Source: Galerina marginata
Lineage: Eukaryota; Basidiomycota; Agaricomycetes; Agaricales; Galerinaceae
Reading direction: 5' to 3'
Length of the DNA: 64,000 bases
Assembly (NCBI GenBank): GCA_023014335.1
Contig: JAECYW010000008.1
Span: 2,666,001-2,730,000 of the forward strand
The notes under the pieces are model-generated. The model was not told the origin of the DNA, made no database searches, and saw only the letters and a program-made list of their open reading frames with translations. Below, piece by piece: positions 13,203 through 25,106 of this stretch. Numbering within the stretch: position 1 is the stretch's first letter; every line of letters starts with the position of its first letter. Both the position numbers and the translations under genes were made by a program.

Positions 13203-14148
13203 TCAGACCTCTGCAAGTGTCCGAAAGCTCCCCTCCGACGGAATGCCGTTCATCAAGGCGACATTAAGAAAGGTCGCCCCGCCCATGGTGCCTATAGGGC
13301 TGACCTTCAGCTTTATCAAGCGCGGCAAATTGCCAATGGCTCTGAGGACAGTGGGGGAAGTGATCTCCATAGGAATTGCAAGGCCCTCAAGTCGTCGAAG
13401 CGACTGGAGTAATCCAGTCACTGCAAGGGATATTTCCTCACGAACCGCGTCGTTGGTGGCGAGAGGAAACAAGTCGGCAGTCGTAGGGAGTTTAAATTCG
13501 AGATTGGTGAGGCTATTGTGTTGTTGCAATGGGGAGAGAATGTCGTAAACGTCGCCGAGAAAGTCGAGAGGCATTTTAATGGACCGTAAGGTATCGAAAG
13601 ACATCAACATATTTCGGATTGAGCTGCATGCACGCGGTTTTGTCGAATATCGTAGACTCCTTAGGCGGAAGAAAGGTGAGGATACGCAAAGTGGGCAAAG
13701 AGAGGATCTGGGTCGCCATTGTTAGGTTCACTTCACTGACTGGGACCGATACAGACGACCAGGAAGTTTTGCGGCCGGGGCCTTGAACATGGGTTATAGT
13801 GGCTTCGTAGTCGTGAGTGGTTTCTATGATCGTCACTCGACACACCGAAATTGCGAGTGGCAGGTGTTCTTCGAGTTTGAGTTGAAACTGAGGAGTCCAC
13901 ACGCGGGAAGGCACTGTTATGAGCAGCCCTTGTATTTCTGGCACAAGGGCAACACGTTTGACAAAGTCGGACACAAAGGCTTTCTTGTCTCCTTCGTTGG
14001 TCTTCTCACCAAAGAGCACGCCGAGAATCCGGCGTGAATGTAACGCAGGGTGAATAAGGATATCCCCATCCATCGCGGCAGTCGTCTGTGGCAAACCATA
14101 AGTCCACAGCTCGTTGGCGTTAGGGGAGGGTTGAAGTTCGCTCGACAT
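13203..14148 (-). CDS. unknown family, paralogue A (of the gene at 18109-19041)
   Basis: Unrecognised protein with a close-length relative about 5 kb away. Shared landmarks in the same order and spacing are NAN...YG near the start, a WTP motif before an E-HLP segment, SSVS-P, a Leu-rich LP...L..LPP segment, PLDF, and L-L...LP-T. The Leu-rich C-terminal half (LRAIGNLPRLIKL) resembles the loose leucine-rich repeats of basidiomycete F-box proteins, but no F-box is seen. Start 14148 is chosen because it matches the paralogue. The frame changes once near 13640: a run of four A (coding strand, 13638-13641) with one base fewer would join both halves and keep the paralogue's spacing. In the same frame after the stop the sequence still reads protein-like, so the true end may be further left. 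Confidence 0.6.
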
Positions 14149-14205
14149 TGGAGGAAGGTCGAGGGAGAGATGTAATTGCCACACAAACTCTCGACGCGTC
14201 TCCAT

Positions 14206-15668
14206 TATAAAACCCAGTGGGCAAAGCGTACTCTCAGGTGACTGGCAGCAAAGCGCGTCCTTCAGTTTTTTTTCTTACGGCATGGCTCAGGACCTACACA
14301 GCAGAAAAAGGACGAAAACGGCCAGCATAGCATTTTACTAAGCCGATTTGGTGGGAATATTGGGTAAATGTGGTTAGAAGTATTCAGAGAAGAAATGGAC
14401 GCCTGAGCCATGTAATAGAGATGAGATTTGACAGGATGGCAACCCGTTTCGGTGAGAGACAGATCTTCAAGCTCTCGGAGCGCAACCTACTATCAAGCCG
14501 ATCGAATGCGTGGACCAAAATCGACAGTACTTGGATAAAAGGGTCGAATTATTATGGCCATTTTGGTGATTAGGAATATTTTTAACAGGAAAGCAAGCAA
14601 TGAAGGCATGTCCAGGACCAGATCAGATCCAGGTATTGTTCCCCTGTGGCTCTCCTGGGAAATTTAACAGACAATCTCTGAGACAGGACGAGAGAATCAG
14701 ATGCAACAAGAGCTAAAGCGCTTCATGCTCAGAGGGAAAGAGAACAAGGGCTTCTCGAGTAAAGGGAAGTGATCAGTGAACGCGGTTGAAGTTTGGAGTG
14801 ACGATCGGCGAAACTTCCATCACGTGTTTACGCGTTATTTGGGTCTGCTTGTCCGACACTCACCATGCTCGCGGAGTTTCTAGAATTCTGTGCCTCCGAG
14901 TCGCCACTCCACGGTTCTTCCTGTCTTCGATGTCGTCCGAGACAATATTTGCTCTGTAAAGAGTCATTGCGGTGCTCTCCATCTCAAGCCAAGTACTTGG
15001 CTTGTGATTGTGGTTGTGACTAACAGGGGCATTTAATTTTCTGGCGAGTCAACCCGAGCCTTGTGTAATGCCCAATGCCCATCTTCGTTCCTTCACAAGG
15101 GATTGTCACAAAATATCTTAGGTGCTGTACACCAGCGCGAGCTGTTCAAGGACCAAATATGTGTGAAAGGCAGTGTAAATACTCACCGTCACTCAGACCA
15201 ATCTTAGACCGACCGCGTCGCTGTCCGGACCGTACTTCCTAGACGCACCTCATAGAAAGCCGTTTCGTAAGTTTAGATGCGGATTGGATGCGGAGACGAT
15301 ATGGCAAGGAATATACACCTCAAAATACAAATGTGATTGAACAAGAAGTCAACGAGCTAAGTGATTGCAAAAGCGGTCATTAAAGCGGATGAGGCACTAA
15401 GTACGTTGTGAGTAAATGGGCAAGTACATATGGTACGGTCGGTCATGAATGAATTAGCTGAAGGAAAAACAGGAAGAGGTGAAGAAGGATATTTCAATAC
15501 GTTGTATATAACCGTTGTCAAAACATGCATGATTACTCGAGTGATCGAGGAGGGAAGCCAAGGTGGGAAGAAAGCCGGAAATTCATAGGAGTTGGACGCG
15601 TCGCATTATGCGAGGGCCTGCATGGGCCTGCGAGATAACCTGCCATGATGTAGCATCAGGTTCGCCTT
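14206..15668. other. gene-free stretch, about 1.5 kb
   Basis: Space between paralogue A and the 3' end of NAP1. Only short frames, no repeats seen. Confidence 0.5.
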
Positions 15669-17568
15669 TCACTGTTGCTTGCACTCCTCTGGGTTCACGT
15701 TCGCGCCTGTCGCGGGGCCACCGCCTCGGCCTTTCGGAGGTCCACGCCGGCGAACAGGAACGTCGTTATCCGAGTCCGATTCCTGATCGAAGTCAATCAA
15801 AGGCCAAGCTCCTGCTGGAAAGAAGTACTCACGTCCTCAAACCGACCTTCATCGTCATCATCGTCAAGATCCTCAAAATCGTCTTCATCCTCGTCGTCCG
15901 GGATTTCGTACTGGAGAGCTTTGCCTGTGAAGTAGTCGACGGCCCTAGGGATAATCTGTATTAAACGTTAGAATATAGAAATGGCGTTTGAGATGAAGCT
16001 ATAAATTGACCTTTTCCTTCAGATCTTCACCAATCTGGTAGTCCTCTTCGAGTTTTTCCTCCAGATCCTGGAGTTCTTCGTCTTCGTAATCACCATTCTC
16101 GATGGCCTCTTCGGTGGGAGGAATTGGAGGTGAGAAGAAGTTGAAAAACGAGTCCGTCGGTTTGGCTTTGCGTACAAGACGGGTCCGGTTCGTGTCTAAT
16201 AAATTACCGAAATCAGCAAAAAATAAAACAAACGAGGGTTGATAAACGTCGTTACGCACTCTTGTTCCTCTGTTTCTTGATCTCAAACTCCTTCGTCAGA
16301 TCCTTGTCTTCTTTCCACTTGATCGTGGTGCCGAGAGCACGGTCATACACGAAATCACCAGAGTATCCAACCTCCTCTTGATATAAATATGTCTTCTCCA
16401 GGACCTCATTGTCGAAAAACGCGTTCTTCTCGAACTGGAAGATAATCGTGAAGCCAGGTTTACCGAGGGTCTCTTTCGGTGAGCCTTCGCCTTCCTTGAG
16501 GTACACCAGGCGAACGTCAATGAGATGTTTGAGGGCCTCCACATCCCGATCCGTGATCATCTCGTTCAGGGCAACGTGGTTTCTTAGCGCAGTGAGCCAG
16601 AATTCCGGAATTCCGGAAGGAGATGGGGTGACGTCCTTGGGCAAGGGGGTGTAATCTTCGTCGTCCTTTACTGAAGCTTCTTCACCGGCTTCGATCTCCT
16701 GAGTCGTGGCTGCTGCTTTTCCATTGATGATCGCGCTTCTGCGCTCGTACAGAGGTTTTTGGAGCTCGAGATACTAAGAGGAATTTAGTCAGTGTCAAGG
16801 AAAAAAATCAGCTGAAAGGTAATGCAGGGTAAAGACTGAATCAAAAATGTGAAAGTGATCTTTCATCGGATGGCCTGAAACAAAGCATTCGGCATCGTGG
16901 GCAAGGGATCGACCAGATAATGGGGTAGAGATCAATCGTTGATGAATGAAAGCGTGAAAAGAGTGGCTTGGTTCAAACCCGATTTGCCGGCGCGAAGTCG
17001 CGATGCAGGAGATAATCCCAAGCTGTGGAGCCAAATCGCGATTGCCGTGATATACATCCTCGCTTTCGCAAGAGTGCAGAGGCACCTGAAGGCGCGAAGA
17101 GCACCAGATGGGCAAGATAGGGCGTGCTTGAGCCATCGATTCGCCCACGACGGTGAAAGTGAAATGTGAAAGAGAGAGAGAGAGAAAATACCAACCTTCT
17201 TCTCCAGCTCTAAGCACTCCTTCTTGTACTGGTTATGGAGTTCGTTCTGCTTCACCTGCACGCCTTTGAGTGCCTCGACGTTCAGCTTTGATCTCCACAG
17301 GCAGGCTCTCGATGTAACCCGAGCTCTTTCCAAGCAGATCAGCGAGCTTGCCATGCACCATGCCGAGCATGTGCTGCTCTAGGCCAGGAAATGCTTGCAA
17401 ACCATCTTCGCCATCGCCACCTGCAGCTTCGCCTTCATTGTCCTCAGAAATGTCTGGAACTGTGGGCCGAGATAGACCTAACGCGATGGGGGCCTGGTTT
17501 AACGGCGTATTTTGTGGTGTTGGCGCTGTAAGATTTCCGCCGCCGGAGATGGGGACATTGGAAGACAT
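15669..17568 (-). CDS. NAP1: nucleosome assembly protein 1 (NAP1 family histone chaperone)
   Basis: Histone H2A/H2B chaperone that shuttles between cytoplasm and nucleus and assembles nucleosomes. Exons: 17568-17196, 16773-16260, 16195-16011, 15955-15833, 15782-15669. Visible family features are ESLPVEIK in the dimerisation helix region, YLELQKPLYERR, GIPEFWLTALRNH, the central beta region (TIIFQFEKNAFF), TIKWKEDKDLT, KQRNKNTNRTR, SFFNFFSPP, IIPRAVDYFTG and an acidic Asp/Glu tail. The acidic stretch is followed by a basic VPVRRRGPPKGRGGG tail ending CKQQ. The first intron is unusually long (422 nt). Exon lengths sum to 1309 nt; one extra A in the run at 17287-17289 breaks the frame after PVEIK. 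Removing it gives 435 residues, normal for the family. An essential single-copy gene is unlikely to be decayed, so this looks like a sequence error. Confidence 0.95.
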
Positions 17569-18108
17569 TGTGCGCGGAAAAGTTGAAAGGCAAAGAGGAA
17601 AAAGAAAAGATAAGAAAAATGCAAGAAAAAGACCCAATCAATGATCATGATTTCGGTTTCTCATCGTAGCGGAGCTTCGGAGTTGGCCGAACTACCTATA
17701 TGTGGCAAGGACGGCTGATTGCCAGTCCAAAAGCTTTAGCGCCGTTTGCTATAATGAATGGTTAAGCGGTTGTAATCTGTCAAACCTTCAGTTATTTATA
17801 CAAAGGGGCTTTCGATATCATGTGGCTGCCAAGACCCAACCACAACTCCTTGACTCCTTGACGTTCCGCCGAACTGAGATAGAATAAAAAATAGGACGAG
17901 AGTAAGTATTTTTTTGTGAATGTTAGGGATGTATTGGTGATCAATGTGTACACGATGCTAAGAGATTTGTGGACACGATGTTAAGAGAATTGTGGAATGC
18001 TATGTTATGATGATGATGTGGACGCAGTAATATAAGAGAAGAAACGGTCTATGAGTGTCGGTCAAGTCATGATCCCAGAAGACGATCCTGAACAGGGTAT
18101 GGAAGGAA
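17569..18108. other. intergenic, about 540 bp
   Basis: NAP1 upstream region next to the 3' end of paralogue B. It holds the NAP1 promoter by position; no distinct element recognised. Confidence 0.5.
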
Positions 18109-19041
18109 TTATATACCCCAAAAAGACAACACGGACCTCCCATACATCAAATCGCGTCCTGGGTCTTTAAAGCAGACGGTCTGGCCGTCAGCGTTATCAA
18201 TCCGGGTATCAAACATGCGTCGACCCATTTCCACGAAAAGTTCAGAAGCGGTCAAGAGATCCTTCCCGACGACGAGCTCCTCGAGCTGAGGGAAAGGCTC
18301 CAACGTCGCCAGTAAACCCACTTCCAGGAGTGTCTGGGAGTATGAATCGAGGGCGAGGAGGTTAAAGGAGGTCGGCATCGCCAATTCGAGGGAAGTAAGG
18401 CCTTGGTGCTCCTTCAGCGCCTCGATGATATCTTTCGTGCAAGTGAAGAAGTCCAAGGGTACGACGGCCTTCTTGAGAGTCTTCACTTTGATCAAAGCAC
18501 GCAAGAGCTGCTGTTGAAACACATAGACCTGCCCCAAAAAAGTGGCAGCGTTCAGAGGTGGGAGGAGAACGAGAGTGTCGAGACCTGGAAGGTTGACAAT
18601 GTCGTCGACGGTGTCGTCGAACAGCTGGTCGATGGGGATGGAAACGGAGGACTTTGTCTCCTCCAGAAAATCACATTTAACAACAGTCGTTTCTATACCC
18701 TTTGTTGGTGTGATAATACGAGTGACATGTGCCACAACCGAGGGAAGATGTTGTTCTATTCCTTCAACCCGCCTGGGAGTCCAGATATCTTTGTGTGCGA
18801 TGATCTGCAGTGCGTCCACGTTAGGAACAAAAGCGCCGCTGTTTAAATAAGAGATGAGATGTTCGTCGTCGGCGTCATTCATTTCACTGCCAAGCAGTAC
18901 GGTGTGTGTTCGACATGACGCTAGAACTGGGTCAACAACGAGATCGGCAGCGTCCTCGCTTTCATTCCCGCCTGAGATGCTGGGCACGCCATACTTCAGG
19001 ACGACGTTGGCGTTTGTAGGAAGCTGGGTGGCCATTTTCAT
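18109..19041 (-). CDS. unknown family, paralogue B (of the gene at 13203-14148)
   Basis: Single-exon gene of about 310 residues, intact and in frame. Start 19041 (MKMATQ) was chosen over an in-frame ATG at 19170 because it aligns with the start of paralogue A. The Leu-rich central and C-terminal parts (LVLLPPL, LTSLELAMPT, LEPFPQLEELVV) suggest an alpha/beta leucine-rich fold like that of basidiomycete F-box-associated proteins. No F-box, membrane helix or signal peptide is seen. The shared order of motifs with paralogue A supports a local duplication followed by strong divergence, with NAP1 between the copies. No function can be assigned. Confidence 0.7.
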   Translation of the reverse strand: MKMATQLPTNANVVLKYGVPSISGGNESEDAADLVVDPVLASCRTHTVLLGSEMNDADDEHLISYLNSGAFVPNVDALQIIAHKDIWTPRRVEGIEQHLPSVVAHVTRIITPTKGIETTVVKCDFLEETKSSVSIPIDQLFDDTVDDIVNLPGLDTLVLLPPLNAATFLGQVYVFQQQLLRALIKVKTLKKAVVPLDFFTCTKDIIEALKEHQGLTSLELAMPTSFNLLALDSYSQTLLEVGLLATLEPFPQLEELVVGKDLLTASELFVEMGRRMFDTRIDNADGQTVCFKDPGRDLMYGRSVLSFWGI

Positions 19042-20131
19042 GGAGTGGCGAGGAGACGACGGTCGGGATGTAAGTGTGTGTTTTTTTTCTTGCTTCCCCG
19101 AGGTCGTTAAAAGCCTTAGTAATGTCAAAGCAGCACATTTACATTTAAAGCAAGACCACAGCGCATCCAAGCGACTTTTTGTCAGGAAGTAACTCGGGGA
19201 CTCCCAATCAGGCCAGCTTTCGACGTGATCCGCTGTGGATGATCACCCTGAATGTACCGGTCACCGTTGGGTCGAGGGTTCGCGATAGAAAACGTGTACT
19301 TACGAGATACTGTGAGAGTGGAATGGAGAGGCCATGGTACACCACAGCCACTGCCCGAGGAAATCATTAGAAAGATCGTCTTCCGAGTCCATATTTTGGG
19401 AATGATGTCGGGGTGGAAGACGTTCGTAAAGTCCGTGGGCCGGCGGAAAGGGCAGTCGAAGACCATGCGAGGCCATTTGCAGAGAATTAAGTACACAGCA
19501 GCCCGAGAATATACCGCCTGGGGGCCGTTGAGTGAACAATCCAAAAGAGGACGTGTTTTGTGTCCTGAGAAACCATGACCGAAACAAGTAGACACATTGG
19601 CTGTACGGTCTTGACTCAGTAACGTCAAAGGGTGCTCCGTTGCTGAGAAGGCCTATGTCCATTACAGAGGACACTTTGAGTCGTGTGTAGTTGAGAGAAT
19701 AGGCTTAAAACAAAGGTCGCCAGATTGGGGCTTCCATCTTACGAAGCCCAAGTCAAACACAGACAAAGAACGCGTAGACACGTGACTGGTAAATCGTCTC
19801 AGCGCGAAGGGCAAGTCGAAGAGGGTCTTCGAGGTTATGCTAAATTGACTTGCAGTTTACAATCTGTAATATGGAATATTTCAGCACAAGAAGTAGGTGA
19901 CTGGAACTTAAATTTTATGGCAATCGCATTGATTAAAATGAAAAGGTAGACGACTCAACTCCTTCATGCAAAAGAACAGAGATTATTATATTCCGACAAT
20001 TACTTATATTTGTGCTTCGGCGTCTATGAGTATAGATACTTGTCATCAGGAAAATTCAATTGAGAAATGTACTTCGAACAGAGCTATGTTTACCGCGCAC
20101 CAGAATTTGTAGAGTTATCATGATCTTCGTG
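19042..20131. other. gene-free stretch, about 1.1 kb
   Basis: Several overlapping frames around 19180-19680 on both strands, none supported. One plus frame contains LPEEIIRKIV, which recalls an F-box start, but the rest does not fit. Nothing else seen. Confidence 0.4.
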
Positions 20132-20815
20132 TTAATTCAAGTTGTTCACTTCGCCGATGTCTTCATTCCATTCCTAGAAACATGATCAGGTTATCATCAC
20201 TGTTCAGCAGTCCAGCGAAGGACGTCACCTCAGGTTTCTCAGAGATAAATCTGCGCATTAGCTGCTTGCATTCATCATTGTCAACCACAACGATTTCAAC
20301 GCCACGACTCCGGAGAAGGGATTCGTCGCCCATATAAGTCTGGTTTTCGCCGATGACAACGCGTGGTATCTTGTAAAGGGAGATAGCCCCAGAACACATG
20401 CTGCATGGGCTGAGTAGCGACACCGACCGACGAAGTCAATAATGAGATCATACTGAGAAACGACAGAGTTCACCTCAAAGTTGTATACTGGCATTGGAAT
20501 TGAAAGAAATGAGATCCAGAGGAAATTGTTCAAGTATAGAATACTCACTATGGTTGCTCTACGATAGACGTCTGCCCTGAGGCGTCCTGCGTTCTCCAGA
20601 GCAGATATCTCGCCGTGCAGAGTTGGAGACATCTTTTGTATCCTTTCGTTGTGCCCCGAGCCAAGAGTCTTGAATCCTTTTGCCTCAGCATCGTCTGGAA
20701 CAATCAGGACAGATCCAATGGGTATACCGCCTTGTTTGTAGCTCTTTCGAGCCTCCTCAAGTGCCAGTTGCATTCCGTGGTTGTCAATACTCGTCCAGTT
20801 GGGTTTCTCCGACAT
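20132..20815 (-). CDS. FCY1: cytosine deaminase
   Basis: Zinc-dependent deaminase converting cytosine to uracil in pyrimidine salvage, cytosolic. Exons: 20815-20549, 20487-20474, 20409-20229, 20173-20132, giving 167 residues in perfect frame. Zinc ligands and the catalytic Glu are visible: HGEISALENAGR carries the His and Glu, and PCSMCSGA carries the two Cys. Downstream are YKIPRVVIGEN, the lid region MGDE, and the usual C-terminal EWNEDIGE. The second exon is only 14 nt and encodes YTTL plus two bases of Ser, immediately before the PCxxC motif. Without it the zinc site is lost, so simple gene finders will mis-splice this gene. It is transcribed away from the secreted-protein gene at 21832. 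Confidence 0.95.
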
Positions 20816-21683
20816 TTGAATAAGGCGTCAGAGGTTGCTAAAGCTGTTTGAATCAACTGACGTCCTCATCGAGCTTAATGACAGTCCAGTAAGTGTCGTG
20901 AGCCCGAGCCAGAGTTCAACGGTGCAGAAGAAACCAGGCGCGCAATTCCTGTTTGTCTGAACGACAGTGTCGACTGCTCGTCAAAGAGTTTTCGTGAGAA
21001 TATCTAATTCAGATGTCCTCATAGACTCAACCAGTTGAACCACTGCCACCATCACTTGTCTCCTGACTTTTGCCAAGCCTCGAAAGCATTCTTCTTTCAA
21101 CCCACACCTTCGGGTATAAGTAGAGTATACTTTTAGATCATGATGCTCGCCCGACAATCTGATTTTTCGAGATTCGATTCACTGTCGACATTGGAAATTT
21201 GGGACCATTACATAAATGCTACAAGGCTGCTCACATGGGAAACCAACTTCGTACCCGGAAGAGAGTTAACGCTAGCGATGAGGATTTACGCGCTTACGCG
21301 GAATTGAACGCTTTTACGGCTTTGAACAAGAAGTGAGTGCAGCTGTATGTGCGGCAATCTACATCTACATCTCTCATCGTCAAGCAGCGCTGTCAGTTGG
21401 TGCCATGCTTGACGACGATCACTAGCGATCAGCCAAAGTCACCGAACCTTCTCAACCAGTCCTCAACAGTTCTCAACGCCCGAAGCGCACATTTCACAGG
21501 CTGTCCCCTGTTCAACAGTAACCGGCAACGAGCTTGCTCTTTTTTGATCCCCCTTGGCCGACCGTAATTCATGCTCTGACATCGTCGCATGCCTCAGAAT
21601 TATGTTGATGACATCAACGTGCGACGTGCTCGTGTGCTCGACATCTGAGCACCAGGTTAAAAACCCCATCGTCGGCGGACAGC
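20816..21683. other. divergent intergenic region
   Basis: Shared upstream region between FCY1 (minus) and the secreted Asp/Ser-rich gene (plus). It contains AT-rich TATA-like patches near 21116-21135, but no element can be assigned with confidence. Confidence 0.4.
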
Positions 21684-21831
21684 TTTTTTTTTTCTCCCTT
21701 TCCATTGTCTGGCGATTTCGTTCTGTTTTCTCTTACTTCCTTCGTTCTCCTTCGTTCATTTTCCCTGACCCTGGCCGGTCATTTCACCTTCTTTTATTTC
21801 GACGTCTTATAACTGTTTACGTTTTGTTAAT
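21684..21831 (+). promoter_or_regulatory. pyrimidine-rich core promoter / 5' leader
   Basis: A strongly C/T-biased tract (long T run near 21686, then repeated TTCTCC/CTTCGTT) ends right at the ATG at 21832. CT-rich tracts before the start codon are common in well-expressed fungal genes. The role is inferred. Confidence 0.5.
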
Positions 21832-24800
21832 ATGTTGACTGCCTCTCTGCTCTTCTTTTCTGTCCTCGCGGGATCTGCGTTCGCCGATAATGATTGGTCA
21901 AAACCTTGCTTGTCTGGTGTTTGTCAATATGGTGTGTTGCGCCTATCTATTCTCAACTTTTGAAACGCTGAATTTAATGCAGACTTACCCGCATCAAATG
22001 GATCCGCATCTGGCACTTTGAAGATCGTACGGATCTCCATCTTTCTTTCGGTATCGCATTATTAACAGGAAACTTGTTTAACTGCAGTGGGGTTCCGAAA
22101 ATGCGATTTCCGATATCACACCTGCAGCAGGATGGGAGATCATCGATTGTTCGCCCGACGCACTTCAGCAAGACATTCCGCCTCGTCTGCAAAGACGACA
22201 GTTCCGCCGATTGTGCGCATTTGTATGACGGAAGTACTGCCAACAACAATGCTGCGGTTGGAAAGGTCGTTCGGCTGCCTGAAAACGTACGTTTCTTTTC
22301 ATTATCAGACCTTGATTCGAAAGTAATGACCTTTTTTGGGAACTAGTGTGGAAAGAGCGCGTTCGCAGTTGTTACCAAAGCTTGGACTCCTCAAGACCAA
22401 ACTATTCCACCGAATGTCGCTTCCTCATTGACTCGTCGAGATGGAGCTCAACCCGATGTTAAAGGCTTGCACCTTGACACGAGTTTCTCTTCTGTCAACC
22501 CCACGTAAGGTTAGTTCTCTTTAGACGCAAGTATTTTTCACTTATTGTCGTCCAAAGATCGGCTGGACCCGTAAACTTTGCCATTCGAGCAGCCAACGTT
22601 CCAGGAGCTAACGGCGATCTTGCCACAACCCCTCAACAACAAAGAAGAAGCAACAGTCGCATTTTCAGACGCGGAATAAGCGATTTGTCAGCAGTGCTAT
22701 TAACGGTATGTTCTTCCACTAAGTCTGGCGGTTTCGTTCAATTGATCCTCTTCGTGTTGTAGACATAGCCTCTCTTAACGATTTCAACGTCGATCAAAGC
22801 AAGACCCTCTCACCTCTCGACGTTGACAAGAGCTTCAACCTCGTCGACAAGAGCATCTCGTGCCCGCCAGTAGACGCAAGCGTCAAGATCGACGTCGATG
22901 CCAAGGCACACGCTGTAGCATCTATCGGCGTAGCTGCCAGTGGTACAATTATTCCTCCGAAAGTCACCGATTTCGCGCTTATCTCAGGCAAGCCGGGCTC
23001 TCCTTATTTCAAGAATCCATTTAGCTAACTAGTATACCTAGGTTTGACTGCCCAAATCGACGGCAGTGTCGACATGCACGCGACAGGCCTCTGGGTCTCT
23101 GGATTCTGGAAAGATCAAGCTTTTCGAAGTTGGCATTCCAGGCCTTGACTTCCCTGGGTATGTCTACAACGTCCATGAGTCTCCTACATCGTGGCTAACA
23201 CACCTTCTAGAATCTTGACTCTTGGCCCTTCCTTCCAGATCAACGGACAAGCCACGGCCGAACTTGGACCTTAATGCCGACATGACTGTTGGAATCAGCT
23301 ACAAAATCGATAATGCTCAACTCACGTTCCCGCCGAAGAAAGGATCCAGTGGATCGTTCAACATTGGCAACACCCGTACGTTTGTTCCTTGAAAGTGGGA
23401 GCGTTGCTAACATTCTGATTACGCCTTTACCAGCTCTGAAGCTCTCTGCGAGTCCCAGCGTGAAGGCGACGGGCACAGTTGAGGCACATCTCATACCCAC
23501 CCTCAACTTTGGTATCTCGGCCTTGGACAACATCGTCAGCGCCAACGTCTTCCTCGCGCTCGATGCGAGTGCCACCATGACGCTGACTGCACAAGCTGGG
23601 GCTAACGCCGACGCAACCATCAATCCAAGGAGTGACCTGGAGAACACCTGGAAAAGCTGCTCGAGGATATTACTTCTTGAGCCCACCTTCGTTGAACACC
23701 CGTCAGTTCGATGATTCCGAGGACTGGTGATGATGGCGAGGACGATTCGCAAGACGATTCAGCAGACAACGTCGACGGTTCCGATGACGGTTCCGATTCC
23801 TTCGGTGGGGATGAAGACGGGTCACAAGACGATAGCTCTGCAGATGCTCCTGTGGATGATTCTAGCAATGACGACAACAGCACCGACCCCGATACATCAA
23901 CAGATGCTGGAGATGATACCGATCCTGATGCATCAGTCGACACCGGAGACAACAGTGGCGACGTCTCTGATGACACGGGGATGATGGCTCTGATACTGTT
24001 GATGATGGCTCTGATGCAGCTGACGATGGCTCGTCCGACAACGTCGATGACTCCAACGACGACACCAGTGGCGATTTCTCGGACGCAAATGACAACGTCG
24101 ACACATCCGCTGACGGCGACAACACCGACGCCTCCGATGATACTGACGACTTCAGACGATGCGGATTCGTCCAGCGACGACTGCCAACGACGACACCTCT
24201 GCTGGCGCAGATGACGGCACCTCGACTGACGCCGCGGATTCAAGTGACGCTGCTGACTCTGGTGACGCTGCCGCAGACGGTAGTGACGCGACCGATGCCA
24301 ATACGTCCGATGACAGTGACCCGTCGACAGACTCTTCGACCGACAGCGACGACGCCGACAGTTCTGCGGCAGCCAGCTCGTCTGCTGATGCTTCTCCTTC
24401 TGCTACATCTACAGCTGACGATTCTGCCGAGTCCGCTGCTGCCACTCCTGCACCAAAAGTTGCGTTAACTACCAGTACCACATTTGGAGGATGCTTCACG
24501 GTTGATTCCGCCTTGGACGTAAATGCTGGCGCTGATGGAAGTTTCTTTGGACTATTTGATAAGAACACGAAAGTCGACCTTTTCAACAAGAAGTTTGAAC
24601 TATTCAAGGTATGCTCCTGGCCTATTTCCTCCGTTCTGTTTCATTCACAAATGGCTGTTAGAAATGCTTCGGCTCAAATGCTGCTACGCGGCGATCCATA
24701 CCTGAACTCATCTCGCGCAGACCTCTCTCACCGAGCCGCTTGTTTATTCCTTCGCGTTCTGTTCATTCATCACTCCAGCAGCGCGCATTCGGCTTAACCT

Positions 24801-24933
24801 GTCCAAAGGCTGAAGCCGGTGCTGGTGCTCAGCAAACAATTACAGATCAGACCGTTGCCGCTTCAGCGTAAGCAAGCTGTTTCGCCCAAATAACCATTTA
24901 ATGACTCTTTTTTGCAGAGTAACAAAGGTATAA
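21832..24933 (+). CDS. large secreted protein with Asp/Ser-rich linker (unknown function)
   Basis: Secreted or cell-surface protein of a family common in mushrooms, possibly with a DUF7223-like domain (from memory). Exons: 21832-21931, 21983-22026, 22088-22286, 22347-22504, 22558-22705, 22763-22987, 23042-23157, 23211-23375, 23434-24608, 24662-24867, 24918-24933. A signal peptide (residues 1-18) is followed by a Cys-containing N-terminal domain (WEIIDCSPDALQ, RLPENCGKSAFAV). Next come a Lys/Arg-rich possible processing site and a long beta-rich repeat region (CPPV, PPKVTDF, GIPGLDFPGILTLGPSF, GTVEAHLIPTLNFGISALD). After these lie about 230 residues of Asp/Ser repeats and a C-terminal module GGCFTVDSALDVNAGADGSFFGLF. 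The fifth-to-sixth intron boundary after 22987 appears to be GC-AG. About eight single-base frame breaks occur (22178-9, 22662-5, 23093-5, 23266-7, near 23700, 23977-80, near 24149 and 24182). Allowing for them gives 849 residues. Confidence 0.75.
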
Positions 24934-25106
24934 GGTTTGTACCGAGCATTTGTAACTGTCTGTAAGAAAAACATAGTCTGTAGAGTACATCATCCAGGCA
25001 CTTTACATGTCAACTTCAAAGCAATTCCTATTTCTACTGATGGTATTTTACAATGGTTTGTCGGGGCATCATTCTTTTGTCTCTAAGTCTGGTTGTACAA
25101 ATGTTT

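Noticed and set aside
16970..16990. B-box-like GGTTCAAACCC inside the long NAP1 intron, suggesting a nested tRNA
   Set aside because: No A box at the right distance and no acceptor or anticodon stem could be formed.
19252..19578. Plus frame with LPEEIIRKIV, resembling the start of an F-box protein
   Set aside because: The rest of the frame is basic and unlike F-box proteins, and no splice-consistent extension was found.
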